DNA of 64,000 bases. Source: Kibdelosporangium persicum (lineage in GTDB: Bacteria; Actinomycetota; Actinomycetes; Mycobacteriales; Pseudonocardiaceae). Below the pieces are notes generated by a model. The model did not search any database. It saw nothing but the letters and a program-made list of their open reading frames with translations, and was not told the DNA's origin. The stretch lies in contig NZ_JAAATY010000001.1 in assembly GCF_013280595.1 (NCBI RefSeq), positions 749,987 to 813,986 on the forward strand, read 5' to 3'. A program made the position numbers and the translations under genes. Of this stretch, positions 1 to 9,054 are shown one piece after another; the first letter of the stretch is position 1, and every line of letters starts with the position of its first letter.

Positions 1-61
1 GCACGCAACCCCCGGATTCACCGGAATCCCGGGTGTTCCCGCCTCCGCAAGGAAAGAACCG

Positions 62-2191
62 ATGTCCCGCGTCTCAACCGTGCTCAAACACGATCTGCCC
101 GCGTCCTTCGTCGTCTTCCTGATCAGCATCCCGTTGTCGCTCGGCATCGCCGCCGCCTCCGGCGCGCCGCTGATCGCCGGCCTGGTCGCCGCCGTCGTCG
201 GCGGTGTCGTGGTCGGATCGCTCGGCGGTTCGGCACTCCAGGTCAGCGGCCCGGCCGCGGGCATGATCGTCATCGTGGCGGGCTTGATCGACCAGTTCGG
301 CTGGGCGGCCACCGCCGCCATCACCGTCGCGGCCGGAGTCGTCCAGATCCTGTTGGGGATCACCAAGGTCGGCAGGCTCGCGCTGTCGCTGTCCCCCGCG
401 GTGGTGCACGGCATGCTGTCGGGCATCGGCGTGACCATCGTGGTCGGTCAACTGCACGTCGTCCTCGGCGGCACGGCCGACGGGAACATCCTGACCAATC
501 TCGTCCAGTTGCCGGCACGGGTTCCGGTGTGGGGTGCCCTGCTCATCGGCGTGATCACGATCCTGACGATGGTGCTGTGGCCCAAAATCCCGCGGAGCGG
601 CATGGTTCCCGCGCCCCTTGTCGCGGTGACGGTGGCGACCGGTGTGGCGATCGTGACGCAGCTGGACATCGCGACCGTGCATCTGCCCGACAACCCGTTG
701 GACGGCCTGGCCTTGCCGCAGATGCCGGGCGGCGGGGCGTTCGCGATCGGGCTCGCGGTCGTCACGGTCGCGCTCGTCGCCAGCGTGGAGTCGCTGCTTT
801 CCGCGGTCGCGGTGGACAAGATGCACAACGGCCCACGGGCTGATCTGGACCGGGAACTCGTCGGCCAGGGCGCCGCGAACGCCGTTTCCGGTGCGCTCGG
901 CGGTCTTCCGGTGACCGGGGTGATCGTGCGCAGCTCCACGAACGTCGCGGCGGGCGCACGCACCCGCGCGTCGGCCATCCTGCACGGCGTGTGGATCGCG
1001 CTGTTCGTGCTTTTCCTGGCTCAGGTCCTGCAACTCATCCCGATGGCCGCGTTGGCGGGTGTGCTGATCGTGATCGGCGCACGCCTCGTCCACGCCGGTC
1101 ACCTGAAGGATCTGCGGTTGCACGGCGAACTCGCGGTGTACGCGGTGACCGTGCTCGGCGTGATCGTGCTTGGCTTGCTGGAAGGCGTCGCCCTTGGCGT
1201 CGCGGTGGCCGTTGTCCGTGCGCTGTACCGGTTGGCGCACACGTCTGTGCGGGTCCGGGAAGGCGAGGACCACTGGTGCGTGGACGTCGGCGGTTCCCTC
1301 GTCTTCGTCGGAGTCGGCAAACTGGTCCGCGAACTGCGGCGGATCCCGGACGGCGGGAAAGTGGTCCTGCAACTGGACATCGACTTCATCGACCACGCCG
1401 CGTTCGAGGCGATCGACGGCTGGCGCGGCGGTTACGAGAGCCGCGGCGGCCACGTCGAGGTGCTGGAGAAGAACACCTGGTACGGCCGGGCACGGGACGG
1501 CAAACCGGGGCTGCGCAAGACGATCCCGTGGGTCGGTCGCTGGACCGACTGGGAGCGCAGGACTTTCCGGATGCCGGAGCCGCGGGAGCCGGTGCTCGAC
1601 GGCGCGCTGGAGTTCGAAAGGATGGCGTCACACCTGGTCCGCCCGTGCCTCGCCGAACTGGCGCGCCAGGGTCAACGTCCCGAGCAGTTGTTCATCACGT
1701 GCGCGGACTCGCGGGTGCTGCCGAACCTGATCATGTCGAGCGGCCCGGGTGAGCAGTTCTGCGTCCGGAACGTCGGCAACCTCGTCCCGGTCCACCTGGA
1801 GTCCGAAGAGGACAGTTCGGTCGGCGCCGCGATCGAGTTCGCGGTCGACGTGCTGAACGTGCCCACCATCGTCGTCTGTGGACACTCACACTGCGGCGCC
1901 ATGAAGGCGTTGCTGGGCAACACGGCCGAACCCGGAACCCGGCTGCGTTCGTGGCTGCGCAACGCCGCGTCCAGCCTGGCCCGGGTCGACGGGACGGACG
2001 ACGTGGACCTGCTGGCGGCGGCCAATGTCGCGCAGCAGCTGGACAACCTGCGCACGTACCCCACGGTCCGGAAGGCCGAGGACCAGGGCAGGCTGCGGCT
2101 GGTCGGGATGTACTTCGACCTGACCGAGGCCCGCGTCTACCTGGTCGACCCGGACGACTACCGCCTCGTCCAACTCGAATCCCAGCACTGA
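62..2191 (+). CDS. SulP-family anion/bicarbonate transporter fused to beta-carbonic anhydrase
   Basis: A 709-residue fusion. Residues 1 to about 390 are a SulP membrane domain with many hydrophobic segments. A STAS-like cytoplasmic domain follows at about 400-480. Residues about 510-709 are a beta-class carbonic anhydrase with the zinc motif CADSR and the HSHCGAM motif that supplies the His and second Cys ligands. By family knowledge the two halves couple bicarbonate or other anion transport to CO2/bicarbonate interconversion at the inner membrane face; Mycobacterium tuberculosis Rv3273 has the same architecture. The ATG follows an AAGGAAAG ribosome site 5 bases upstream. The gene ends 3 bases before palindrome copy 2195-2244 and faces gnd. 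Which anion is moved cannot be told from the sequence. Confidence 0.93.
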   Translation: MSRVSTVLKHDLPASFVVFLISIPLSLGIAAASGAPLIAGLVAAVVGGVVVGSLGGSALQVSGPAAGMIVIVAGLIDQFGWAATAAITVAAGVVQILLGITKVGRLALSLSPAVVHGMLSGIGVTIVVGQLHVVLGGTADGNILTNLVQLPARVPVWGALLIGVITILTMVLWPKIPRSGMVPAPLVAVTVATGVAIVTQLDIATVHLPDNPLDGLALPQMPGGGAFAIGLAVVTVALVASVESLLSAVAVDKMHNGPRADLDRELVGQGAANAVSGALGGLPVTGVIVRSSTNVAAGARTRASAILHGVWIALFVLFLAQVLQLIPMAALAGVLIVIGARLVHAGHLKDLRLHGELAVYAVTVLGVIVLGLLEGVALGVAVAVVRALYRLAHTSVRVREGEDHWCVDVGGSLVFVGVGKLVRELRRIPDGGKVVLQLDIDFIDHAAFEAIDGWRGGYESRGGHVEVLEKNTWYGRARDGKPGLRKTIPWVGRWTDWERRTFRMPEPREPVLDGALEFERMASHLVRPCLAELARQGQRPEQLFITCADSRVLPNLIMSSGPGEQFCVRNVGNLVPVHLESEEDSSVGAAIEFAVDVLNVPTIVVCGHSHCGAMKALLGNTAEPGTRLRSWLRNAASSLARVDGTDDVDLLAAANVAQQLDNLRTYPTVRKAEDQGRLRLVGMYFDLTEARVYLVDPDDYRLVQLESQH

Positions 2192-2194
2192 AAA

Positions 2195-2244
2195 CCCTCG
2201 TGAGTGGTTATCAGGGTTAGAACCCCGATAACCACTCACGAGGG
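2195..2244. repeat. Dispersed 50-bp palindrome, copy 1
   Basis: Arms 2195-2212 and 2227-2244 are perfect 18-bp reverse complements (CCCTCGTGAGTGGTTATC), with GGTT in place of the GTTT found in the other copies. The 14-base centre holds a second small dyad, GGGTT-AG-AACCC. It lies between the converging ends of the SulP gene and gnd. It could act as a two-way terminator, but there is no T-run, and the sequence conservation between copies goes beyond what a terminator needs. Confidence 0.9.
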
Positions 2245-2246
2245 GG

Positions 2247-3680
2247 TCAGGCGTCGATTTCGGTGCGGTCGGCGCCCCAGAGGGTGTGGAAGGCGCCGTC
2301 CTTGTCGACCCGGCGGTAGGTGTGCGCGCCGAAGAAGTCACGCAGGCCCTGGATGAGCGCGGCAGGCAGGCGCTCGGACCGCAGAGCGTCGTAGTACGCC
2401 AGGGCGCTGGAGAATCCAGGCACCGGAACACCAGCGGCCACGGCCGTGGTCACGACGCGACGCCACGCGTCGACGGCGTTCTCCACCGCGGACCGGAAGT
2501 AGTCGTCCGCGAGGAGGGACGGCAGATCCGGCGTCTTCTCGTACGCCTCACGGATGCGGTTGAGGAACACCGCGCGGATGATGCAGCCGCCGCGCCAGAT
2601 GGTCGCCATCGCACCGAGATCGATGTCCCAGTCGTACTGCTCGCTCGCGGCGCGGATCTGGTCGAAGCCCTGCGCGTACGCGACGACCTTCGACGCGTAC
2701 AGAGCCGCGCGCACGTCATCGACCAACGTGTCCGGCACCTGCACGGGAGCGTCCGAAGTGGACGTCAACGCGGAGCGCTGGTCGACACGGGCCGACAGCG
2801 ACCGCGCGAACACGGCCTCGGCGATGCCGGTGACAGGGATGCCGAGTTCGAGGGCCTCCTGCACGGTCCAGCGGCCGGTGCCCTTCTGCTCGGCCTGGTC
2901 GGCGATGACGTCCACGAACGGCTTGCCGGTCGCCGCGTCCACGTGCCCGAGCACCTCGGCGGTGATCTCGACCAGGTAGGACTCCAGGTCGCCGGAGTTC
3001 CACGTGCGGAACACGTCGGCGATCCGCGCGGGCTCCATGCCGCCCGCACGGCGCAGCAGGTCGTACGACTCCGCGATCAGCTGCATGTCGGCGTACTCGA
3101 TGCCGTTGTGCACCATCTTCACGAAGTGCCCGGCGCCGTCCGGTCCGACGTGCACGCAGCACGGCTCGCCGTCCACCTTCGCCGAGATCGCCTCGAGCAC
3201 CGGGCCGAGGTGCTTGTAGGACTCCGCGGACCCGCCCGGCATGATGCTCGGGCCGTTCAGCGCGCCTTCCTCACCGCCGGAGATACCGGTGCCGACGAAG
3301 TGCAGGCCACGCTCCTTCAGCGCCGCCTCCCGGCGGCGGGTGTCGGCGAAGTGCGCGTTGCCGCCGTCGATGATCATGTCGCCCGGTTCCATCAGGTCGG
3401 CGAGCTCGTCGATCACCGCGTCGGCCGGGCCGCCCGCCTTGACCATGATGATCACCTGACGGGGCCGCTGCAGGGACGCGACCAACTCGGCCGCGGTCTC
3501 GGCCGGGACGAACTCGCCCTCGTGGCCGTGCTGCTCGACGAGCGCCTTGGTGCGGGCATACGAGCGGTTGTGCACCGCCACCTTGAAGCCGTGCCTGGCG
3601 AGGTTCCGCGCCAGGTTGCTGCCCATCGTCGCGAGGCCGGTCACCGCGATGCGGGCCTTGCCTTCCGTGCTGTTCACCAT
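2247..3680 (-). CDS. gnd: 6-phosphogluconate dehydrogenase, decarboxylating (NADP)
   Basis: A 477-residue protein of full family length. It oxidises and decarboxylates 6-phosphogluconate to ribulose 5-phosphate and makes NADPH in the cytoplasmic pentose phosphate pathway. The N-terminal Rossmann motif is GLATMGSNLARNLARHG. The substrate region KMVHNGIEYADMQ and the C-terminal helical domain are intact. The ATG at 3680 is used. It is the last gene of a minus-strand run pyk-tesB-gnd, 60 bases after tesB, and stops 2 bases from palindrome copy 1. Confidence 0.97.
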   Translation of the reverse strand: MVNSTEGKARIAVTGLATMGSNLARNLARHGFKVAVHNRSYARTKALVEQHGHEGEFVPAETAAELVASLQRPRQVIIMVKAGGPADAVIDELADLMEPGDMIIDGGNAHFADTRRREAALKERGLHFVGTGISGGEEGALNGPSIMPGGSAESYKHLGPVLEAISAKVDGEPCCVHVGPDGAGHFVKMVHNGIEYADMQLIAESYDLLRRAGGMEPARIADVFRTWNSGDLESYLVEITAEVLGHVDAATGKPFVDVIADQAEQKGTGRWTVQEALELGIPVTGIAEAVFARSLSARVDQRSALTSTSDAPVQVPDTLVDDVRAALYASKVVAYAQGFDQIRAASEQYDWDIDLGAMATIWRGGCIIRAVFLNRIREAYEKTPDLPSLLADDYFRSAVENAVDAWRRVVTTAVAAGVPVPGFSSALAYYDALRSERLPAALIQGLRDFFGAHTYRRVDKDGAFHTLWGADRTEIDA

Positions 3681-3740
3681 GTCTACCAGCCTGCCGTATC
3701 AGCCCGTCCAGGGCTCGCGGGATATGTACTCTGCAAAAAA

Positions 3741-4649
3741 TCAGTCCCGGACGCGCAGCAGACCCTCCTGCACGACCGTCGCGATCAGCGTGCCGTCCTG
3801 GGCGAAGAACCGGCCGGTGGCCAGGCCGCGTCCGCCTGAGGCGCTCGGCGACTCGCAGTCGTAGAGGAACCACTCGTCCGCCCTGAATGGACGGTGGAAC
3901 CACATCGCGTGGTCGAGGCTCGCGCCGATCACGTTGTCCAGCCACCAGTACTTGCCGTGCCGCGCGAGCGGGGCGTCCAGCAACGTCATGTCCGACGCGT
4001 ACGCCAGCACGCAGACGTGCAGCAGCGGATCGTCGGCGAGTTTGCCGTCCGCCCGCATCCACACCTGGTTACGACCGATACGCGGACCCTTGTCGCGCGA
4101 CAGCCATGGAGGCTCGGTGACGTAACGGATGTCGATCGGCCGCGGGATCGACTTCATCGGGTCGAGCCTGCCCTTGGCCGCCTCGACCTGGTCGAAGTAC
4201 GTCGGCAGCTCGTCCGGTCCCGGCACCTCGGGCATCACGTCGGCGTGCTCGAGCCCTTTCTCGATCAGCTGGAACGAGGCGGACAGCGAGAAGATCGCCT
4301 TGCCACGCTGGACCGCGACCACCCGCCGGGTGGTGAACGACCGGCCGTCGCGGATCCTGTCCACTTCGTACACGATCGGAATGCTCGGGTCGCCGGGCCT
4401 GATGAAGTACGCGTGCAACGAATGCACGTGCCGCTCCGCCGGGACCGTACGGCCCGCGGCGATCAGCGCCTGCGCGGCGACCTGCCCGCCGAACACCCGG
4501 ATCGGGCGGTCGGCGGGACTGACGCCGCGAAAGATGTTCTCCTCGATGACTTCGAGGTCCAGCAGGGCGACCAGCCTGTTCAGGACAGGCTGACCCGCCG
4601 CGCCGGCCTGGCCTGGATCCGCCGCCGCGGCCCGCGCGACCTCTGTCAT
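3741..4649 (-). CDS. tesB: Acyl-CoA thioesterase II (TesB family)
   Basis: A 302-residue double hot-dog thioesterase that hydrolyses acyl-CoA to free acid and CoA. The first hot-dog domain shows FGGQVAAQALIAA and HSLHAYFIRPGD. The second, C-terminal one has LDHAMWFHRPFRADEW followed by ATGRFFAQDG, typical of TesB. The ATG at 4649 is 9 bases after the pyk stop, so the two genes are probably cotranscribed. The physiological chain-length preference is not visible. Confidence 0.95.
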   Translation of the reverse strand: MTEVARAAAADPGQAGAAGQPVLNRLVALLDLEVIEENIFRGVSPADRPIRVFGGQVAAQALIAAGRTVPAERHVHSLHAYFIRPGDPSIPIVYEVDRIRDGRSFTTRRVVAVQRGKAIFSLSASFQLIEKGLEHADVMPEVPGPDELPTYFDQVEAAKGRLDPMKSIPRPIDIRYVTEPPWLSRDKGPRIGRNQVWMRADGKLADDPLLHVCVLAYASDMTLLDAPLARHGKYWWLDNVIGASLDHAMWFHRPFRADEWFLYDCESPSASGGRGLATGRFFAQDGTLIATVVQEGLLRVRD

Positions 4650-4658
4650 CAGGACTCC

Positions 4659-6083
4659 CTACGCGTGGTCTTCTTCCCCCAACCGGTGTACCCGGATGAG
4701 GTTAGTGGACCCCACGGTCCCCGGCGGGGAACCTGCGACGATCACCACGAGATCGCCCGGCTGGTAGCGGCCGATCGACAGCATCGAGATGTCCACCTGG
4801 CGCACCATCTGGTCGGTCGAGTCCACCCGCGGCACCAGGAAGGTCTCGGTGCCCCACGTCAGCGCCAGCTGGCTACGCACTTCCTGCTCCGGCGTGAACG
4901 CCAGCAACGGCAGGTGCGTGTGCAGCCGGGCCAGGCGGCGCACGGTGTCGCCGGACTGCGTGAACGCGACCAGCGCCTTGGCGTTGAGGCGCTCACCGAT
5001 GTCGCGGGCCGCGTAGGACAGGACACCACGCTTGGTGCGCGGCACGTGCGTCAACGGCGGCACGGCCGTCGACTCGCTCTCCACGGCCTCGACGATGCGA
5101 CCCATCGTCTTGACGGACTCGATCGGGTAGCGGCCCACGCTCGTCTCACCGGACAGCATCACCGCGTCGGCGCCGTCCAGCACGGCGTTGGCGACGTCGG
5201 ACGCCTCCGCCCGGGTCGGCCGGGAGTTGCTGATCATCGAGTCGAGCATCTGGGTGGCGACGATGACCGGCTTGGCGTTCTCACGGGCGATCTGGATGGC
5301 ACGCTTCTGCACCAGCGGCACCTGCTCGAGCGGCAGCTCCACGCCCAGGTCACCGCGGGCGACCATGATCCCGTCGAAGGCGAGCACGATCGCCTCGAGG
5401 TTGTCGACCGCCTCCGGCTTCTCCAGCTTGGCGATCACCGGCAGCCTGCCCCGGCCGACCCGGTCCATCACCTGGTGCACCAGGTCGATGTCGGCGGGCG
5501 ACCGGACGAACGAGAGCGCCACGAAGTCCACGCCGAGCGACAGCGCGAACTCCAGGTCCTCGATGTCCTTCTGCGACATGGCCGGCACGGACACGTCCAT
5601 GCCCGGCAGGGAGATGCCCTTGTTGTTGCTGACCGGGCCGCCCTCGGTGACCTCGCAGACGACGTCCTGGTTCTCCACTTCCCTGACCACCAGTCCGACC
5701 TTGCCGTCGTCGACGAGCAGCCGGTCGCCGGCCTTGGCGTCCCGCGCCAGGCCGTCGTACGTGGTGGAGACGCGGTCATGGGTTCCGACGATGTCCTCAA
5801 CGGTGATCCGGACGATGTCCCCGGTCCGCCACTCGACCGGTCCGCTGGCGAACGTGCCCAGCCGGATCTTCGGTCCCTGCAGGTCAGCCATGATTCCGAC
5901 GGCGTGTCCCGTCTCGTCGGATGCGGCCCGGACCACGTCGTACACCTGCTTGTGGTCACTGTGGCTGCCGTGGCTGAAATTCATTCTCGCCACGTCCATA
6001 CCCGCCTCGACCAGTTCGAGGACTTTTTCCGGGGTCGAGGTGGCTGGCCCCAGGGTACAGACGATCTTCGCGCGTCGGCTCAC
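4659..6083 (-). CDS. pyk: Pyruvate kinase
   Basis: About 474 residues. It converts phosphoenolpyruvate and ADP to pyruvate and ATP, the last step of glycolysis. Visible motifs are RRAKIVCTLGPAT at the N-terminus, MDVARMNFSHGSH, the catalytic-lysine region IAKLEKPEAVDN and MVARGDLGVELP, followed by the C-terminal allosteric domain. The GTG at 6083 gives the start usual for actinomycete enzymes. An in-frame ATG at 6107 (MKGLGCTN...) would add 8 residues and cannot be excluded, because neither start has a strong ribosome site. It is first in the run pyk-tesB-gnd. Confidence 0.95.
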   Translation of the reverse strand: MSRRAKIVCTLGPATSTPEKVLELVEAGMDVARMNFSHGSHSDHKQVYDVVRAASDETGHAVGIMADLQGPKIRLGTFASGPVEWRTGDIVRITVEDIVGTHDRVSTTYDGLARDAKAGDRLLVDDGKVGLVVREVENQDVVCEVTEGGPVSNNKGISLPGMDVSVPAMSQKDIEDLEFALSLGVDFVALSFVRSPADIDLVHQVMDRVGRGRLPVIAKLEKPEAVDNLEAIVLAFDGIMVARGDLGVELPLEQVPLVQKRAIQIARENAKPVIVATQMLDSMISNSRPTRAEASDVANAVLDGADAVMLSGETSVGRYPIESVKTMGRIVEAVESESTAVPPLTHVPRTKRGVLSYAARDIGERLNAKALVAFTQSGDTVRRLARLHTHLPLLAFTPEQEVRSQLALTWGTETFLVPRVDSTDQMVRQVDISMLSIGRYQPGDLVVIVAGSPPGTVGSTNLIRVHRLGEEDHA

Positions 6084-6198
6084 GTTCGTGCAGCCTAGCC
6101 CCTTCATCTGAACCGATGCGGAACTACCACCGGGTAATTTGTGAACGCCCCGGCCAGAGCCGGTTTTTCCACGCACGGCCACGGGGATTTTCCGCATC

Positions 6199-6216
6199 GT
6201 GGCAGGATCGTGCCAC
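6199..6216 (-). terminator. Hairpin after the pentapeptide-repeat gene
   Basis: A perfect 6-bp inverted repeat (GTGGCA, 6 bases, TGCCAC) starts right after the stop codon of the minus-strand gene at 6218. No T-run follows, so it is only a possible terminator. It lies in the 134-base gap before pyk. Confidence 0.4.
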
Positions 6217-6217
6217 C

Positions 6218-7579
6218 TCAGGGCGCGTTCGGCGGGGCCCCGCGCTCGGCCGGGACCGGTGGCTTCTCCGGCGAGGTGACCCGGACGAGGTAGCCCCACG
6301 CGCCGTCGCGGTCGGCGAGGCGGGCCTCGGCGTCGTCCCGTGGTTCGCGGATCGCCCACCCGCGCGGCCAGATCGACAGGCTGCGGTCGACGTCCACCCG
6401 GACCCGGCCGCCGTCGAGCATCGCGGTGGTGGCGAACCAGGACTCGGTGAAGTCGACGTTCCCGCCGAACCGGGCGGCCCGCAGGTCGGCGTTGCGGGTG
6501 AAGTAGGCGCCCCGGAAGCTGCAGTGCGCCGCGAAGTACGCGCCGAGCGCCTCGACGTGCGCGCTGAAGCGGACGCCGTTGAAGGTCGCGTCCTTGGAGA
6601 AGGTCGACCCGCTGAAGTCCGCCTCGGCGGCGAACCAAGCACCGGCGAACTCGCAGCGCCCGACGAACATGACGGTGCGGAAACCGGCAGGCGCGCTGAA
6701 CGCGGCCTGCGAGAAGTCGGCCATGCCCGCGAAGACGGCCTTGGCGAACAGCGCCTCGCCGTTGACCTTCATGCCGCCGAAGTCGGTGTCACCGGCGAAC
6801 CCGGCGCCGCTGAAGTCGGCCCGGCCTGCGAACCAGGCGTTGCGGAACTCGGCGCGGCGGCTGACGAACCGGGCGTTGCCGAACCGGGCGTCCCCGGCGA
6901 CCTGGGTGCCGGCGAACGAGATCTCGCCGGCGAAGTGCGCGCGGTCGAACGTGGCCAGCCGCAGCCGGCAGTTCGCCAGCACGAAGTCGATCAGGGTCGC
7001 GCCGGACAGGTCGATGTCGACGTCCGGCCAGAACAGGTTCGGCTCGGACGGCCGCAGATGGGCGGCCAGGATTCGCTGCGCGGCCACACGGACGCCACGT
7101 TCGGCCACGTCACCGATGGTGTCCCCGGCCTGTTCAGGCGGCGCGTACGGCATCCGTAGGTACGAACAGATCACGTTCACGACGGTCTGGCGGTAGGCGG
7201 GATCGACCTGCGCGAGCCGTTCCAGCGCGTACAGGCCGGCCAGGCGGACCGGTGCCTTGTCAGAACCGAGCTGGTCGGCCGCACGGGCGTACGCGTCGGA
7301 GCCACGACGTTCGGTGACGTCGGATTCGTGAGCGGCCGCGGACCGCGCCAGCCGCCAGACGTGCCAGGCGGCGATCATGAGCGCGACCGCGAGCCCGGCC
7401 AACAGACCCAGGTACACCGCTGTGCGCACCGAATCCAATGACGGGCTGCCGGTCAGCAGGAAGATCACGACGGCTGTCGCGGTAACGCCGAACACCGGCG
7501 CAACGACGACCGCCGCCACACGCCACCAGGACCACGGGGTGCGTTCCATGCACGTGATGGTGTCGTAACTGGCCGTCAT
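6218..7579 (-). CDS. Membrane-anchored pentapeptide-repeat protein
   Basis: A 453-residue protein. Two hydrophobic segments at about residues 20-40 and 52-72 anchor it, with a short linker. A helical stretch follows (GSDKAPVRLAGLYALERLAQ). From about residue 190 to 400 there are A(D/N)LXX-type pentapeptides, mostly with F or A at the key positions (FAGEISFAG, FGNARFVS, FSGSTFSKDATF), predicted to form a right-handed beta-helix on the cytoplasmic side. The LaGLYALErLA stretch is common in bacterial pentapeptide proteins with this layout. An ATG at 7549 is an alternative start. Function unknown; gyrase protection is known only for different pentapeptide proteins and is not implied. Confidence 0.85.
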   Translation of the reverse strand: MTASYDTITCMERTPWSWWRVAAVVVAPVFGVTATAVVIFLLTGSPSLDSVRTAVYLGLLAGLAVALMIAAWHVWRLARSAAAHESDVTERRGSDAYARAADQLGSDKAPVRLAGLYALERLAQVDPAYRQTVVNVICSYLRMPYAPPEQAGDTIGDVAERGVRVAAQRILAAHLRPSEPNLFWPDVDIDLSGATLIDFVLANCRLRLATFDRAHFAGEISFAGTQVAGDARFGNARFVSRRAEFRNAWFAGRADFSGAGFAGDTDFGGMKVNGEALFAKAVFAGMADFSQAAFSAPAGFRTVMFVGRCEFAGAWFAAEADFSGSTFSKDATFNGVRFSAHVEALGAYFAAHCSFRGAYFTRNADLRAARFGGNVDFTESWFATTAMLDGGRVRVDVDRSLSIWPRGWAIREPRDDAEARLADRDGAWGYLVRVTSPEKPPVPAERGAPPNAP

Positions 7580-7600
7580 TCACCACATCGGGTGCACCCG

Positions 7601-8263
7601 TCAGGCCGAACGGGTGCTGACGCCGACGTGGTCGCGGGCCCATTCGTTGAGCCCCCGCACCTCGCGCCAGGCCTTGCGCACGCGGGTGAGGCACTCGCGT
7701 TCGTGCAGGAAATCGCCGGGTTCCCAGCTGCGGGCGGCGTACAGCGACTTGTGCTTGAGCAGTTCGATCCGCGGATGGCCGGCGTCGTAGCCCTTCGGTT
7801 TGGTCTTCAGCCGCTCGCCGAGGATCTCCCAGCCGGACCGGCGCAGCTTGGCGACCATCCGCTCGAACGCGGGCCCGTGCACCTCCTCGGCGACGGCCGC
7901 GCGGAACCGCGCGATCTGGTCGGCCTCGAGGTGGAAGCAGCCGCCGCCGACCCGCAGCCCGTCCGGGCCGATCTCGACGTAGTAGGCACCGCCGCCGCGC
8001 CCCTGCTCGATCACGCCGCCGCAGTGCGTCTTGTACGGCGTCTTGTCCTTGGCGAAGCGCACGTCCCGGTACGGGCGGAAGACCTTGGCCGAGCCGAAGT
8101 CCGTCCCGAACTCGGCCGAGAGCTCGGTGAGCAGGGCCTCCATCGGCGCCCGCACGTCGCCGTCGTAGATGTGGCGGTTGTCTTCCCAGTACGCCTTGGT
8201 GTTGTCGGCCACGAGACCGTCGTAGAAGTCGATGGCGTGCTCGCCGAAACCCGTGAACTTCAC
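7601..8263 (-). CDS. DUF2461-family protein
   Basis: A 220-residue protein that begins VKFTGFGEHAIDFYDGL, the usual start of the DUF2461/TIGR02453 family. It carries the family stretches AKVFRPYRDVRFAKDKTPYK and YYVEIGPDGLRVGGG. The GTG start at 8263 was chosen because conservation begins there; the reading frame stays open far upstream by chance. The molecular function of the family is not established. It lies 21 bases from the next gene on the same strand and diverges from the GPP34 gene. Confidence 0.85.
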   Translation of the reverse strand: MKFTGFGEHAIDFYDGLVADNTKAYWEDNRHIYDGDVRAPMEALLTELSAEFGTDFGSAKVFRPYRDVRFAKDKTPYKTHCGGVIEQGRGGGAYYVEIGPDGLRVGGGCFHLEADQIARFRAAVAEEVHGPAFERMVAKLRRSGWEILGERLKTKPKGYDAGHPRIELLKHKSLYAARSWEPGDFLHERECLTRVRKAWREVRGLNEWARDHVGVSTRSA

Positions 8264-8338
8264 CCGACGAAGGGTAGTTCGGCGGTGATCGGCGCAACGG
8301 CGCGGTGTCCGGAGCTGGTGCGGGGCCGCGCCCGCGGA

Positions 8339-8367
8339 TTGGACACAACGCCACGCGCGTATAGGAT
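8339..8367 (+). promoter_or_regulatory. Candidate sigma-70-type promoter for the GPP34 gene
   Basis: TTGGAC at 8339-8344 and TAGGAT at 8362-8367 are separated by 17 bases. The pair sits in the divergent region between the DUF2461 gene and the GPP34 gene and points to the latter. Found by eye only. Confidence 0.5.
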
Positions 8368-8426
8368 TCGGTGGTAACGGCCATCCATTGGTTCGACGTT
8401 CTTCCCGCGGACCTCCGGGAGTCCAG

Positions 8427-9050
8427 GTGCGGCTGAGCGGCCTGTCGTTGTCCGAATCCCTGTTCTTCCTGGGACACGACCCGTTCACCGGCAAGGCGAG
8501 AATCCGCGGGCACGTGCTGGACATCGGCCTCGCGGCCGCGGCGCTGGCGGATCTGCTGTGCGACGAAAGGCTCACGCTCGACCGCGGCACGGTGGTGCCG
8601 GTCAGTCGTTACGCCACCGGGGAACCGATCGCCGACCGGATGCTGGAACGGGTCATCGCCGAACCGGAGCGGTACGGTGTCCGCGACTGGGTGGAACACC
8701 TGGCCGAATCGATCTTCGACATCGTCGTCGAGAATCTCACTGTCCGGGAACTGGTGATCCCGCAGGAGAAGCGCGGGATGTTCCGGCATTCCCTGCACTA
8801 CCAGCCCGCTGATCTCCGGATCGCCTCCACGCCGCGCGCCGCGATCAGATCGGCCATGCTCGGCAGGACCGAGTGCGATCTTCCCGTGGCCACACTCGCG
8901 CTGATCGCGTGGACGATCGGACTGGACAAGGTGTGCGCGCCCGAATCGCTGACGGAATGGGTAGAACGGGCGAAAGAGGTGATCGTCGCGCCCTTCGACG
9001 GATTGATCGCAGGCACCGGCGCGGCGGTCCACGGCGGGAATCGCAGGTGA
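8427..9050 (+). CDS. GPP34 (GOLPH3/Vps74-like) family protein
   Basis: A 207-residue, mainly helical protein. The N-terminal LSLSESLFFLGHDPFTGK, the GLAAAALADLLCDERL helix and the lysine/arginine-rich GMFRHSLHYQPADLR segment match bacterial GPP34 proteins, common in actinomycetes and related to the eukaryotic phosphoinositide-binding GOLPH3. The bacterial role is not established; peripheral membrane binding is an inference. The GTG at 8427 has a GGGAG site 5 bases upstream; a TTG at 8388 is also in frame. It converges with the serine hydrolase gene, leaving a 4-base gap. Confidence 0.85.
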   Translation: MRLSGLSLSESLFFLGHDPFTGKARIRGHVLDIGLAAAALADLLCDERLTLDRGTVVPVSRYATGEPIADRMLERVIAEPERYGVRDWVEHLAESIFDIVVENLTVRELVIPQEKRGMFRHSLHYQPADLRIASTPRAAIRSAMLGRTECDLPVATLALIAWTIGLDKVCAPESLTEWVERAKEVIVAPFDGLIAGTGAAVHGGNRR

Positions 9051-9054
9051 GACC